From Schistocerca nitens (lineage: Eukaryota; Arthropoda; Insecta; Orthoptera; Acrididae), in NCBI RefSeq assembly GCF_023898315.1, contig NC_064615.1, positions 5,838,501 through 5,902,500 on the forward strand: 64,000 nucleotides of DNA. Reading direction: 5' to 3'. How positions within the stretch are numbered: position 1 is the stretch's first letter; every line of letters begins with the position of its first letter. The notes beneath the pieces were generated by a model. It saw only the letters and a program-made list of their open reading frames with translations. It made no database searches and was not told the DNA's origin. Positions 22,336 to 35,544 of this stretch are shown piece by piece. A program made the translations under genes and the position numbers.

Positions 22336-23229
22336 ATGCGGAGATATTAATATTCGACAAACGCCGAATTTACTGGCGCGTAAATTTTTAAACACAAACA
22401 CGTTGCTGTTGAAAATGTGCACCATAAAGTTCAACAGTGTAAGAAATCTAGGGACTATTATGTCTTACTTTATAAAAAATATTTCCTTCTATTTAGTTGG
22501 AACGCTTGGAACACACCAGAATTCCATGTGGGTACAGTATATTTCATTCGTATGTTGCCACTGCCTTGCTTGGTTAAGAGTCACGTTGTGCAATCGAGAA
22601 TTGAAATGAACTTCATAGATGAAATGCAACGAGATAGTTCCTTTGTGACCCGAGCGCGTTGCCACATACTCGTTTGTCTATATTTGTAAAGTAAACGCGG
22701 TAGTTACTTAGATTACGCAAAGTTCTCATACCGCGGTCAAGCGAGTGTATATCGTCTTGCCTACATCTAAACGCAGTGTGGCGACTCGTTGGAAATGTCC
22801 TTCAATCAATTCGAAGTCTCATGTGCGACAGAACTAAAAACATTTAAAAAACTTTCAATTTGGGACCGATCCCTCCATCATTCCGTAAGGCTCCTCAAAA
22901 AGATAGAGTAACCCCCAAAACACGAGAGCAAATGGATAACTTGAAACACATTCACAATCGGTAGTTTTTGAAGGGAGTTATGAAGATGGAAAAGCAGGAT
23001 ACATCCCTCGAGATAGACCGTGCAGTACTTTGATCCATAGCATATTACGTATCACGTCTTGGAACGAACTATGTACTCTGTCGTGTGTACTTTTGAAATA
23101 GAGAAGGAAATACTCAAAACTCACGCTCGAAATAGATAATCGTAGGACCATTGAGACAGTATGAATTGTTCGCCAAATTTGGAGTACTTATTTTGGTTAT
23201 TTTACACAATTCCTGGACACCCCTGTGAC
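22336..23229. other. No feature recognised
   Basis: AT-rich sequence with short overlapping open frames (22403-22689) that match nothing I know. Confidence 0.3.
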
Positions 23230-23530
23230 CTTCACAGGATCTGTAGTTTATTCCCAACATGGTGGACCAGTTACTATGATGCCTTGCATGACACGTGGTG
23301 CCGTCTTCCATCTTCCAACCGAGACAATATCAACTCCACACACGAGGAAAGTTGGATAGGTTGAGATGGGCCACATTTGTGGGCGCCAAGGTCCCTCGAT
23401 TCGACTCATTTAGGCTTTTTCTTGAAGGCGTACCTGACTTGACCTCTGTACAGTACGAGGAGGATGTAGTTGCACGTTGCAGAGCTAGGTGGTACAGTCG
23501 ATCAACACACTGGCCCCGCATTCGATAGAC
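23230..23530 (+). pseudogene. Transposase C-terminal fossil (DUF4817-associated type)
   Basis: The plus strand reads, with breaks, FPQHGGP (from an expected 'FQHDGAP'), then ESWIG*DGPHLWAPRSLDSTHLGFFLKAYL (23340-23435) followed by PLYSTRRM. This matches the 'RWIGR.GP..WPPRSPDLTPLDFFLWGY.K..VY' block of an arthropod DDE transposase group that often carries an N-terminal DUF4817 region. Key Asp positions are substituted and stops are present. Confidence 0.5.
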
Positions 23531-23554
23531 TGCGGTTCCACATTAGAAATTTCG

Positions 23555-23700
23555 TATTTTCCCTGAATCGCATAAGACAAATGCTGGGACGGTTATTTTG
23601 AAACCGACACGGTCAGTTAATTCCTCTGTCCTTCTCAAGCCCTAGGGTGTGCTCCGTCACTAATGACCTCGGTGTCCACTAGGCGTCGAACTATAGGCTT
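23555..23700 (+). repeat. Dispersed SINE-like repeat fragment
   Basis: 'gcataagacaaatgctgggacggtt' and 'gtgctccgtcactaatgacctcggtgtc' are the inverted counterparts of the repeat core seen at 23985-24085 and 60690-60800. The ends are not defined by a duplication. Confidence 0.45.
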
Positions 23701-23984
23701 CCTTCTGCAGGCTACGGAGTCCCTGGCGGATAAAATGTTCTCTGCAAACTCAACCCGTAAAATTCGGATAAAACAGCAAGTTTTCGAACATTGCTTCCAT
23801 CGGAGTCATCAGGAGCTAAATCTGACTGTCGTGGAGCTGTCACGCTTCCCACTTTTATAGCCAAGGACAGCATCAGACTGGCTAGCTTATATTATGATTA
23901 CGTCACAAAAATGGCAAATGCCGAGGTGCGTCCATAGGTTACAACGACGAAGTCATTTCAGACAAGCTAGGTTTGGGAAACGAC

Positions 23985-24085
23985 GGGCAAGTAAATTGGC
24001 CATGTCCTTTTAAAAGGAACCATACCGGCATTTGTCTTAAGCAAGTGAGGGAAACTAAGGAAAACCCAAATCTGGAACGTAGAAC
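23985..24085 (-). repeat. Dispersed SINE-like repeat fragment
   Basis: 'ggccatgtccttttaaaaggaaccataccggcatttgtcttaagc' followed by 'ggaaaacccaaatctgg' is the same family as 60690-60800 and 18215-18300. Confidence 0.5.
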
Positions 24086-26185
24086 ATAGATTCCTTTTCT
24101 TGGTTGCACAGGTAATGCAGGCAACAGAAATGATCATCCTTATCCAGGCATTTTTTAACAAAGTATGAGTGTTCTCAAATCTAGTAGACTTTGTAGTTAA
24201 CTTCGTCAGAAACACCAACATTATCGAGAGAATTAAAAATGTGAGTCGATTTTCTTTCCTGACAGCATGGAAACGACCCATTTTTTGACTTACATTCCCT
24301 CTTAGCTTCCGTCTACAATCGATAGAAACGTATAATACAAATTTTGCAGCGCACTGTATTGTTTAAATACGAAGCTCCTAACACAAGTAAATATAATCAT
24401 TAGACTTTCATGTTGATTTGCATTTTTCGCCAACATTTAGCAGTTACCAGGTTTAGCTTTTCCGCATTGTTGATGCTTAAAGACAATATATTTAGGTTAG
24501 ATTGTAAATAAAATCATACCAGTTACTAAAAATTCATTCTGACAATGTTACTTAAGGGAAAGCAGTTTTCTGTTTTTAAGCTGTACCTGAGAACATTGTT
24601 TTCTCTGACAAAATAAACATAGTTTCCTTGTAAAGAATAGCTGATAATGCGAGCTCTACAGAAGAGACTTATCTTTAATCTACCGTATCTGTTGCTGCAG
24701 CATCGAACTATGTGTAACCGAAACGAGTTTAGGAGAAAATTTCACAAGTAAAGCAATTTTCACGTAATGAATGTTAATTAACCTCCTTTTCATGCTTGAC
24801 TACAGTCATAATGTGGGCTAGCATGAACGTGTGTCGCTGTCAACTTTCTCGTAGAACTGGAATGCTGTGACGTTGAGTAGTGCCTCTGATGTCCTGTTGT
24901 AGTTCAATACACATGAATTCAAAACAGTTTGGGTGCGCTACGGAAGTAATCTAAATGTTGCTCGTCCGCCATACCTCCATAGCCGATCCTGTAAATGATG
25001 TCAGCAGTTCTCTAAGGCTGTTAGCGTACGGTCGTTCATAGAGATCTTCCGTGAGAAATGCGGTGGTGTACGGGAAAAGTGGCTGAAAATTTGGTATTGC
25101 AAACCGACGACTGATTTCAATCATCGGACAATGCCAATGGATCATAGCCACCGAATCAGACCAGCCTCGATTCATATAGAAGCGTACAGATGACCGATTT
25201 TCCCACCTCTTAACGGTGACTGGAAAACACGTTATAAAACAGACAAATGAAGCCGGAATATGGATCTTTTATAGTACAATCGTGAGGCGACTTGTAGAAC
25301 AGTAACGCAGATGTGGGCGCAGATGCATGTACGTACGAGTACTCTGCATAGGAATTTCTTTTAATAGCCTAGTACTACTTCGCTGGTAGCAGATTATGAA
25401 TCTTTGAACGATGTATACTTCGCCAGACAAGAAGGAGATTCTCTCGTTTTAAAATATTTCCGGTGTTTTGTTGTCCGCACAGTGAACGTCGGCGCTTAAC
25501 GTATTTCGGCGCTGTGCTTCTTCTGGCGCCTACGCGTCGCGCTAGGTATCGTTTTTTATGGCGCTCACCTGCGGTCAACACTGATCTCAGAATTTGGCCG
25601 TGAAACCACAGACTTCTGCGGACGAGAAAGAAAAGTCGTATTTCTCACTAAATTGAGTGGCTGTCCAACCACATTTCTTCGTAAGATCTGAAAAAATGGG
25701 CATGGTGTTTTAAGTACACTGCACGATGGCAGCATCGGAGAAATTTGGGAACCTTTGACATACCAGTTACCATAAGTGCGCAAGTTGTTATCTTCTTTCA
25801 ACAGTCTACAAGAAACACGAGGCTGCTGCTGCCATTTCGCTGCTCACTTTCCTCCAAAAGACTTTTATATCTTCTGCTCTTCTTAGGAATCGGATCACAG
25901 ACTACACGTCTTGTTTTGGATAGCAACATAGCTGCAGCTGAATGTACTGAATATGATACTGATTCCCTGTTAACACCCAACAGTAATAAGCTATTTACAG
26001 TCTTATGTTTCCAATGTATATTCATCTAGAACAATCGCGAAGCCTGTTATTTACTGAACTGTAATTCACCAGTTATTAATACAAACAAAAGTCGAGCTGA
26101 AAACACCGACACCTGCTAAGAGGAATCTGCTGATCATCCTCAGGTCCTTGAGTAACACAGAAAACTAATTTATTGTAATCACTGT
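24086..26185. other. No feature recognised
   Basis: AT-rich sequence. Short open frames on both strands (24951-25175, 25375-25801, 25745-26029) overlap one another and match nothing I know. Confidence 0.3.
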
Positions 26186-26264
26186 CTTTGTCACATAATA
26201 TTCGTGACCAGTTTCGGCTTTATAGGTATCATCGGACCAAAAAATGTTAATGTCGTGTGCCATT

Positions 26265-26760
26265 GTTGGCTGGGATACCCCGCAGGGTGATTTATTCGCC
26301 TGTCGGAAAAGGTCTCTTATGATATAGTAGTCTGGGATACCCCACAAGCTGAGTTCATCCGCCTGTCGGAAAAGGTGTCACAGATGTTGACAGTTGTGTC
26401 GTATGTGTCGGTGAGTGCAGTGAGTGTGTGTATAGTGTAGTATGATGATAATGATGATGAGAGAAGGGAGAGAGTGAAACCTAGTGCTGACACACTGCAC
26501 TTGTTTTGCTCCCGACCCAGCTAAGAGTTTACATGTCCTCACTTCGTGAGAAGCAGCGGAGAGCGAGGAGGTTTACGTAAAGACTGGTGATCACGAACTT
26601 CGTGCCAGCACCTCTCCTTTACGTACCGCCCAAACATCGGCAGCGAAAATTTCTACCACCACCAGGTTTCGAACCTGCTTTCCTTCGAATCGAGTGCCAC
26701 CGCACAGGCGTGCGTTAGCCACCTCGACTACGGAAACGAATGCAGCAGCACCGAGGCGCG
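26265..26760 (-). mobile_element. Long SINE-like element with tandem tail
   Basis: Minus strand. The head at about 26740-26650 is tRNA-like (gaggtggctaacgcacgcctgtg and the B-box ggttcgaaacc). The body runs through 'aggacatgtaaactcttagctggg' and a cat/cac-rich stretch. The tail holds two ~63-bp tandem units, each with the plus-strand text 'cgcctgtcggaaaaggt' (26299 and 26362) preceded by 'tgggatacccc' (26271 and 26334). Target duplications were not identified. Confidence 0.5.
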
Positions 26761-28008
26761 AAGTCAGTACATCAGGCATGTAGGCTACACAAATGACAGT
26801 GCTAACTACGTACCTAAGTGTTGGCGCTTTACTCATTCGATCCAATGGTGGACGCCCCACCGCAGCTGAGGTCGCCAAGAAGAATCTCTAAGCAATAATC
26901 TGCTTCAAGAAATCGCCATGGTATTCGCATAAGATTTAAAGAAATCACGATGGCTGTACTTGGATGTTAAATACTCAACCACTTGGCTACCTCGGTTGAA
27001 AGATCTGCATTCTAGCCACGGTCGTGTTTTTCGCCATTGACTTCCTCGAGACCAGAGTAACACTTGTTACAACCTGTGGTGTCCGCAGCTCGCCCGCGGT
27101 GCCTCCCAGGCTGCTCTGTGGCCGGCAGCGCTAATCGAACGGACGCAGGCGGGTGCGACCCCGCAGGTGCACACTGCCTGCACACGTCATTCCGCCGCAA
27201 ACGCGAGATGGCGTAATCGCGGAAATACGTGCGCCTGTCGGCGACTTTTCTACAGCCGGGCGGCGCGGCGGTAGGCTGCGACACTCCAGTTTGTTGGGAT
27301 AACTCGCCTAACGGTGCCTGCGACGTGGTCGCAGTTCACTCTCAGAGAATGACAATAAAACTAGACTCGCTTGGTGTGACAACTCGTGCAGTGGAACAAC
27401 GAGTTTCTATAACGCGGTGTCTCCAAGTGTTAACTACCTGGCAAGCAGCTCGCAGCAGGTTACAATTACTAACCGGCCGAACACGGGGTCGGCATTCCTT
27501 CTAAACTCACTAACCCTAATCCAACATCCTCGCATTTCCCAATATTTCCTTGATTGCCACTTCCTCTAAATTCTTCAACTGTTCCAGAATCCCTAAATAC
27601 TATCGCTCCTAACTCGATTCTCTACCATTTTATTTAATTCCCTTCTCTCGGTATGTATACTGACCATCCACGCATATACGATATCTCCGGGAAACGAGAT
27701 AGCATATACTCTACAAGTTGCCCCGTAGTACTGATTCTTGATACAATATCAAACTTATGCTTGTGTATTAAGCAAGAACAAAGCTCCTCGGCGTGCCGTA
27801 CATGGCGTCAATATTAAGAAAAGTTCGTTTGTTTTGCAAGTATATACGAGTAGCACACTATAACGAAAATTTAACTGTTAGGAGACAACTTCGTTTAGCG
27901 TGTGTCTCATTCAAATCGATAACAGTGCGGTTATAAAAATATTTTTGGCAATATATCACCAACGAAATCATTCAGTTTTGGCGAATATTCGTAAGAAACC
28001 TCCTCATT
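26761..28008. other. Unassigned; CpG-rich patch 27080-27320
   Basis: No gene was recognised. The region 27080-27320 is GC/CpG-rich (cagctcgcccgcggtgcctcc, cagccgggcggcgcggcgg). The rest is AT-rich. Confidence 0.3.
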
Positions 28009-28633
28009 TTCAACAGTTAAGACACGGCCGGATGGACTGAAACACGAGCGTACTTCTCTTGGAGATGATACTTTTGAAAGACATTTGAAAACATTAACCA
28101 GAGACAAAAACAACGAAAAACTGCAAAATAAGATTCTGTACGATCGGTGATTAAAGAAGTTAGAAATAGCTGCAGCGGGAGGCATATCAGAAGGTAAGGT
28201 ACTAAGGTACATGTTGCATGACAAAGTCACTAAAAGAAAGCTCTATATAACCTGGGTTTCACATTAGTAAAAACGCGAACCAAAACAAAACGCAAAAATA
28301 AATTTCTCATCCCTGATTGCATAGATTTAGAAACAACTCAGCTGATTTTGTGACCAAATTGGTTACTGTGAGACTTGGACTTCACATTCCACGCCAGAAA
28401 TAAAACAAGTAACAAAGCAGCGGCTGAAGACAGGTGGAGCTGCACGGAAGAATTCGAAATCATCTGCCAAGATTACAGCTGGTAGTGTTCGGAATACAAA
28501 CAGGCTTTCTATTATTGACCACATTGATGAAACAATGATTGGCGAGTATTGCACATATCATCTGGAACAACTGGATGAATGCAAAAATATACTTGTGGGA
28601 AGTTTGGGTGGAAAAGGGAAAAAGAGAAAGTAA
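28009..28633 (+). pseudogene. Unrecognised broken coding frame
   Basis: One plus-strand phase (codons starting at 28034, 28346 and so on) is protein-like for ~600 bases. It reads TVKTRPDGLKHERTSLGDDTFERH (from about 28013), then LTRDKNNEKLQNKILYDR, a TGA, then LKKLEIAAAGGISEGKV and YMLHDKVTKRKLYITW up to a TAG near 28264. After a ~75-base non-coding gap it is open again from 28346 to TAA 28631-28633 (95 codons), holding EIKQVTKQRLKTGG, NRLSIIDHIDETMIGEYC and YHLEQLDECKNILVGSLGG, and ending in basic GKGKKRK. There is no ATG at the start of either part. A possible splice acceptor 'attttcaacag' precedes the first part at about 28017. I do not recognise the family. It may be a degenerate mobile-element gene or a host pseudogene or exon remnant. 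Confidence 0.4.
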
Positions 28634-29949
28634 TTTTCCATCAGACAATGCATGTGCCCAGAAAAGGGTCACGGGAAAACTAATACTGCTTTTGAAACTG
28701 GGAGGAAATTCTCGATATTCGCCCTATTTGTCACCCTCTGAACACCAGTCATTCTAATATCTAAACATGTTTATCGGTCTAAAGCGTTTTTAGTTCAATG
28801 TAGAGGCTTAAACTCCTATCGCTGGGCCTTACAGAGACCATCCAGCGTGGCACTTTATCGATGGAACCTACCACTTACAAATACTCTGGACAAACTGCAT
28901 TGATTTGCATGTGGTTAAGGTCGACAAAATTCATATTTCACTTCAAAAATGTAGTTGCCCACAGGCCGATAGGGAAATTGTCACCCTGACCTAGGTAAAT
29001 TCTCCGCTTTCTCTCCCAACAAAACTTCAATGAACACTCACCACCTGATCATATGGAATCTATTTTTCGCATTACGAATCAACTCGTCATCTACCTGAAC
29101 ATACCTTCGGTAACTATTAAATCAATGAAATAAATTTTCTGTACTTCTCCACGACAATCCTGGGGCTAAGGGATTAGCGCCTTCATCAGTTTCAGAATGA
29201 CAATCACAAATCAAATTCTAGTCTACTTAACGGGTAGTAATGTGGCTGTTGAAGAGGACTCACGGCCTGCTGGAACCATTCCGCGGAGGTGGAAAGTAGA
29301 GTATGCGCCAGTGGTGGAGTGGGTGTAACAGCTTGCAGTGGTGTAACACGTTCAACAAGTTGAGACGGCAAGACGGTACCGAGGGAAAGTGTCGCTGCTG
29401 CTGTGGTAGGAGGCTGGCAGTATGCAAAGTAAGTGAGCACGACCTGCCGTCTAGCAGGCAGCATCAACGCCGGGTTTGTGGGCACCCTACATTGGCCTCT
29501 TCTGCGTCTAACAACTATGCGTGTAGTTATGCAGGTACTTTATATGTTCAGAGGAAGTATTTCCACGTATTGAGGAGTAGTTTACCAACGGTTGACAAAT
29601 TACGTATGAGGGTTCTCCATAGCTGAAAGTGGAATAACTGTTAGGCTTTTGCATTCAGATTGCTCGAAGAGTAAAGGTGGTTAGTTTTATGTTAAACACT
29701 GGTGATGTCAATACCGTAAATGTAATTAAACACCTTCAAACATGTCTGTAGTATTCCGCTTCCCATGGGTGTGCAGAGCGGTCAGCTGCAGCTAATTTCC
29801 TTTTTCTTAGATTGTTTTCTTTCGCTGTGATTTACAGCTGGCTAAGGTTGAGTATCTAAGGGTGTCTTCTGATTGAGAATCCAAACCTCGTTTCAGTGTT
29901 CAGACGGTCAGGCTGATCTAGGAAGAGGAGTGCGTACGCGCCACTAGAA
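28634..29949. other. No feature recognised
   Basis: AT-rich at the start. Around 29200-29640 overlapping open frames on both strands (29204-29485 minus, 29303-29626 plus) have no recognised family. Confidence 0.3.
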
Positions 29950-32170
29950 CGTGAAAATTTTGCCGTAGCTAATCAGAGAATCAAGTCGTGAAAATAATAC
30001 ATTAGATGTTCTGGTCCCCAAAAGGCCCGAACATTTCGACTCAGTTGCGTGCAACAGGGAATAAGTATCCATAAAGCCGTCGCAGTATCACTGAATACGG
30101 CTGTAAATAGTAACGGAAAGAAAGATAGGAAGATATTTCTGCTTAGTAACAGCGACAAGAAACAGATTTCAGATTACTTGAGCGGTCGAGACGCAAACTT
30201 CGTCTTCGGCACTGACAATTTCGAGCATCAGTGGACAAAGTTCAAGAGAACTGTACAATACGCCTTGCACAAGTATTTCGCCTTAGTTCAACAGCTGTGC
30301 TACGAAGCCGCTACGAAAGAGAGCTTCACTGCAAATTTAAACGTAGCCAGAGCCTCACAGACAAATAAGAACTGAATATAGTCAAAATTGGTGTAATAAG
30401 AGCGATGCGTGAAGCGTTCAACGAAATCGAGAGTAAAATTCTACCTACCGACTTGACAGAAAATCCTGCGAAATTTTGCTCTTACATTAAATCAGTATAC
30501 GGATTTAAATCATCTGTCCAGAGACTCTGCGATCATGATGATATCGAAACGGTGGAAAACACAGAGAAGGCAGAAACACTGACCGTCTTCTTCCAAAACT
30601 GTTCCACTGAGGAAGAACGCACTGATGTTTCTCCTTTAAATGGCTTCATTAACGCTAAAACGACAGATATCGAAACAAGTGATCATGGCATAGTAAAGCA
30701 ACCGAAAACGCTGAACAGAGAAAAGGGGGATACCAACACGATTATACACAGAGAATGGAAAAGAACTGCCTCCACTTCTAGCAGCAGTGTAGCGCAGGTC
30801 GGTGGAGGAGCGAAGGGTTCCTAATGACTGGAAAACAAGGGCAGGTCACTTGCTTTTTAAAGAAAGGTCGTCCAACAGACGCACAAAACTGCAGGCTAAT
30901 ATCTGTGACGCCGGTCTGTTGTAGAACTTCATGCTCGCGTATTATAACATTCCTCTGTAGGAACCGACTTGGATTCCGAAAGAAGAATCATGTGAGACCG
31001 AAAAATCAACGTACATCGGCGCCCAGGTTGATACCGTGTTGCTAGGCTTGGGGAGGCGTTCGATACACTTCCGCATTGCCGGAAATAAACATAAAACGGT
31101 CATACGGAGTATCAGACTAGCTGCATGACTGGACTCAAGAGTTTCTAAAAAGTACACAGTATGTCATTCTAAACAAAGAGAAATCTTCACATGTAAAGGA
31201 AACTTCGAGGATACTCCAAAGAAATAATATAGGACCACTACATTTCGCAACATATGTAAACGACATAGAAGAACATGTAGGAAGTTCCACGAGGCTTCTT
31301 ACAGGTGATGTTGAATACAGAGAAGTCGCAAAGCTACAAAACTACTGCGAAATGCAGGAAGGCGAGGAGAGGATCGGAGCTTGTTGCAGGGATTAGCAGT
31401 TGATCTTCAACGTAAGGAAACTGTGCATAAACAGGCATAGAGACCCATTATTGTTTGATTATACTGCTGAAATACAATCACTGAAAGTAGTGAAATCCAG
31501 AAAATATCTGTGAGTTTGCGTACGGAGCTGCTTTACGTGGAACGACCACATAAAAGTAATCGTCGTTAAGGCAGATGCCGGACAGATGCTTTGGGAGAAT
31601 TCTCAGGAAGCGTAGTTCACCCACGAGGGAGGAGGCAGCGCACAAAACGTTCGTTCCACTACCGCTCGAAGAGTGCTCGTCAGTCTCCGATCCGCCCAAG
31701 ATAGGATTAATAGAGTAAATACAGGAGATCGAAAGAAGAGCAGCACGTTTCGTCCCAGGTCCATTTAGCTCTGCATCACGGCTTCGTTTACCGTTTAAGT
31801 TCCGAGAGCGTACGTTCCTAGATGGAGTCAACAAACATGTTATTACTTCCTCTCACATATATCTCGCGACAAATCCACGAAGTTTAAATAACAGAGATTG
31901 AAGCTTACATGCAGGCTTACCCACAATCATTCTTCCGGCGAACACTCCATAACTGGAATAGGGAAAGTGGAAAGTGACAGCGGTACAGAAACTATTATCC
32001 GCCACGCAACATAAGATGGCTTGAGGAGTACAGATGCAAACATAAATACATTTGTTTTGTAAATACAAACCGCCTTGCAGCTTTTATTAAAAAAAAATCT
32101 GTGCTTGTTGCGGATGATGGCCACGCAAACAAACTTGCATATGTAGACGTAGATGTACATGTAGAATATC
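29950..32170 (+). mobile_element. Jockey-type LINE, 5'-truncated
   Basis: Plus strand. It starts in the C-terminal part of the endonuclease region (NTLDVLVPKRPEHFD, about 29996-30040). It continues through a linker with DKKQISDYLSG and WTKFKRTVQYALHKY (30148-30270) and AMREAFNEIESKILPTDLTENPAKFCSYIKSVYGFKSS (30402-30518) into a degenerate reverse transcriptase, where YREVAKLQNYCEMQEG follows the position of the FADD box (about 31315-31360). The thumb region follows (KVVKSRKYL, FTWNDHIKVIV at 31480-31565). The 3' UTR ends in 'tagacgtagatgtacatgtag' at about 32162, the typical tail. Many stops are present and the RT catalytic Asp pair is gone. Confidence 0.8.
30049..30824 (+). pseudogene. LINE ORF2 linker region, longest open pieces
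   Basis: Two open frames (30049-30375, and 30405-30824 in another frame) keep the segment between the endonuclease and reverse transcriptase readable for about 245 residues. The first gives AVAVSLNTAVNSNGKKDRKIFLLSNSDKKQISDYL. The second begins MREAFNEIESKILPTDL and ends AAVAQVGGGAKGS-like, after a 'LNREKGDTNTII' trace of the 'GI...' block that precedes RT. A short gap with stops (about 30373-30402) separates them. This is the best-preserved coding part of the LINE, which is otherwise frameshifted throughout. No complete ORF2 exists. Confidence 0.65.
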
Positions 32171-35100
32171 AGTTGCGTGTTGTGTTTGTGAGATTCTGGA
32201 GTGGAAGCAGCCCTGCGCTCGCGTAAATGAATGGGGGGACAACATCCACCTTGGGCCGTGTAACAAACCGACTACGCTTAACTGTTGTCATGGACGAGAA
32301 CCATCGTTTTCAATGTGGTATGGCCGTTGAAAATAGGCAGATCGTTGGCACTTTTGCTCACTCATTCGATACGGTTTCACCGTTATTTCAGCCTAGTGAG
32401 CTACTGCTCTACTCTGTATTGTGCGCCGGAAGATCACCATTCCGCATATTATCGTATGAAACCAAATACTCGCCTGAATTCGTTACAGTTAACCGTGGAA
32501 AGATATGCCTATAGGTAATTCAAGAAAATGATTTGTGTTTTTAGTCATTAGCAACGCTTGGAAAAGTAAAAAAGATACTGAGCTACAGTTGCCGATGACT
32601 AGGTGAGGACATAGTCATAAATTATGCTGATGGTGAATTGTTCTCAAAATCTTAACGCAATAATAACAAGGGTCATCTTCAGTTGAATGCGAATTACTGA
32701 CTGTACGAGGTGTGAAAATTCCTTCTTCTTTTCTGAAGACCTCTGATATAGGAATTTTCTAGTACTTTATACGATTATATTACAATTATTTGAAATTTTC
32801 ATAATTATTTTTAAAATAAATACATTTTTGGCGGAGGGCAGCTGCTCTATGAAATCAGTTTGCTAGTTTGCATGCAGTTGACACCCCAAGACATCTCCAT
32901 CCGTTATTTCGTCACAGCCACGGTCTAGACTACCTGGAACGTGTATTCGGTAATGAAAGCTGTGGAGTGACCCGTGAGGTCGCCTTTTACGGAGTGCCGT
33001 GCTTCTCAGATGATGTCGCGGGCGCCGCTCTCTCGGCCACAGCTGACGGATCACTGACATCAGCGGACGAGAAATTGGTGTCCGGCGGAGCCCTGACATT
33101 TCGCAGACCGCCTGGAGCCAGATTCCGACGACGTGCGCGCCTCGGCTCTCCTTGACCGACGGACGAGCGCTCCCCGATTCGTCGATTCTCTCTCTCAAAA
33201 CGACTCTCTGCGCCGTCTGTTATGAGACGTGCGACGATCAGCTGCGATGTTTCAGTCGATTGGTTTGTATGTAAGAAAATACTTTTCAAAACGAAGGCTG
33301 GATCGCGATTAGTCTGTAGTTCTGCCAAACTTCTGTTCCGACGTTATCAGAGTGCAATATTTGACAGTGCTATGTAAGCCCCTGAAATTCGATTTGCTTC
33401 TTTTACAACTGATGGTGGGTCGCCCAGTTGACATAATTACTTTTAAATAAATATGATAATATTATTTAAAATGTTTCTTTCGGTCGTTTCTGACTTAACT
33501 CATAAATAAATGATTCTTATAGATAAGATACAGTAAGTTTAAAAAGAGTGCACTAAAGAACCAAAAAACTATGTGACTTGCATTTCTAACTTGACCGGCT
33601 AAGTAAAGCATCACAATTGTAAACTCATCTGAAAAATAACAGTAAACTTGTGCATTGATAATCGGATGAGTTTTGTTTTTAATTCTCTTCACGATATACT
33701 TATTGGTGACATGTTTTATCAAGTAGGCCTTCTTCTACGGTAATTTTTCGCAGATGTCTCTCCTCATCTACTTCCTTTTTAGTACCTCTTCACCAAATCT
33801 TCAGGTATTGTTACTCACAAGAAACACTACAGTCGAATTACTTCCAGTTTCTTCCTTTCCATTTCTCTCTCTCTCCCCACGAGTCACATCCGTACTGTAT
33901 AAATGCCTAAACGGACAGACGCAATGTCTCATTCTAGAAATACCCGATCATCCGTGCCATTACAGATGATGTAATTATCGCAGCGACACAGTATCCAGAT
34001 TACGCCCTTGCCGTACTTTGACGAATCCATCTCGTGGAAGCAAATGCGGACCAAGCATAAAAATCACGAGTCACACTCACGGGAACGAAAGTCGGGCTAA
34101 ACCTTTTTATATGTAGGATATGACACTTTTCAATATTTACGTTATCCAAAAAAGAATACACAGTCGGAGAAACAAAACACTTGTTGAGTACCCAGTAAAT
34201 ATAGCAAAAGGTAATGGTAAAAAATGTGCAACTGCCGGACTACGAAGAGCATGCAAAACCGTCACTAGGGGAACCCAAAGTACGGAGCGAAACGACGTGG
34301 CGAGGCGCGCAGTGCTAACTGGCGTTACGTCTACCTCAATGCTTTCGAAACTACCATGCCATGCAGGAGTAGTAATTTTTTGGAGTTGTAGGTATTTTCC
34401 TATTAGAAATTCGATCGAGGGGAGCATTTCTTCTTGTCATTACATTTCTTATTGACAATATCTACGCTTAAACGTCGTGTTATTACATTCCCTCTGAAGA
34501 AGTCACATCTGAAGACCCGCACGAAGGCTATAATTTCTATTAACTGTTTACGTGTAAAAAATTGTATTTATAATGTGAAGTACAGTTTGAAATACTAAGT
34601 TAGAAATCTATATATAAAAGAGAACAAGAATTAAATTAGTTTTAACGTCTAAAAAGGTGAAACAAATAAACGTGTAACTACATGAGAGGGCGACTGTTTA
34701 GCACACCACGCTGGCCCGTTCCCCGCGCCGTCTCCAATCACTTGGGCACAGATTTCGTCGAATTGAAAGCTGCGGAAAGGGAATAATAAAGAAAGATGGA
34801 GAAAAGTTGAGCGGATGGCAAATGCTAGTATTAACGCTCCACTATCGAACAAATATTCCAGCTGATTACGGTGTTGTATTGCGCCACATTTGAATTTTTC
34901 CCGTGTCTCTTTAAGGAAGCTTTACGAGTAGGTAAATGCGTAATTTGTGTTTTATCACTATATTTTGACGCTGAAACAGTCAAGGGACACCGCATCACTG
35001 AAAGCAAATTTCCTTTATTTGCTGGGTAATTGCTGCGTGCCCGAGGCATAACTGTAGTACATCGTACGGCGCGGCGGGCAGGCGACATTTAAGGCCGTGG

Positions 35101-35544
35101 CTTTAGCACCTTCTAACGGTCCCAGTGTTTGCTCACGCCACGTACTGCTGGCGCCACAAAACCACATTAGCGGTCTTGATTTAGCGCCTCTCACATGAAA
35201 GTCTTCAAGAAAAAGTTGAATACCTCTAGACCATTAGCAGAGAGAGAAAGCTTTCGATAATGAGAGTGGTAACATTACACATTTTTTTCCATGTGTGAAA
35301 CTTGTCGTAGTTTTTCCACTGTTCAGCTACATTCTGCAACGATTACGCGTCCTTGGAAATCGAGTTAACTTATTTTGAGTATTGGTGACTTTTATTTTCC
35401 ATTGTATTTAAACGAGCGTATTCTGTAGTTCTGGTAGCCCAACCAAAAAAGTCAATATGGAAATTGTCGGCCTGATACAAGCTGATCCGTATAATAATAG
35501 GTTTATATTTGCTTTAGAGTTCTTTTTCCAGTTTTTTGACTTTA
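32171..35544. other. No gene recognised; CpG-rich patch 32990-33240
   Basis: A 3.4-kb stretch, mostly AT-rich. The CpG-rich part (gatgtcgcgggcgccgctctctc and gacgacgtgcgcgcctcgg) has overlapping open frames on both strands (32863-33328) that match nothing I know. The remaining short frames are unconvincing. Confidence 0.3.
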
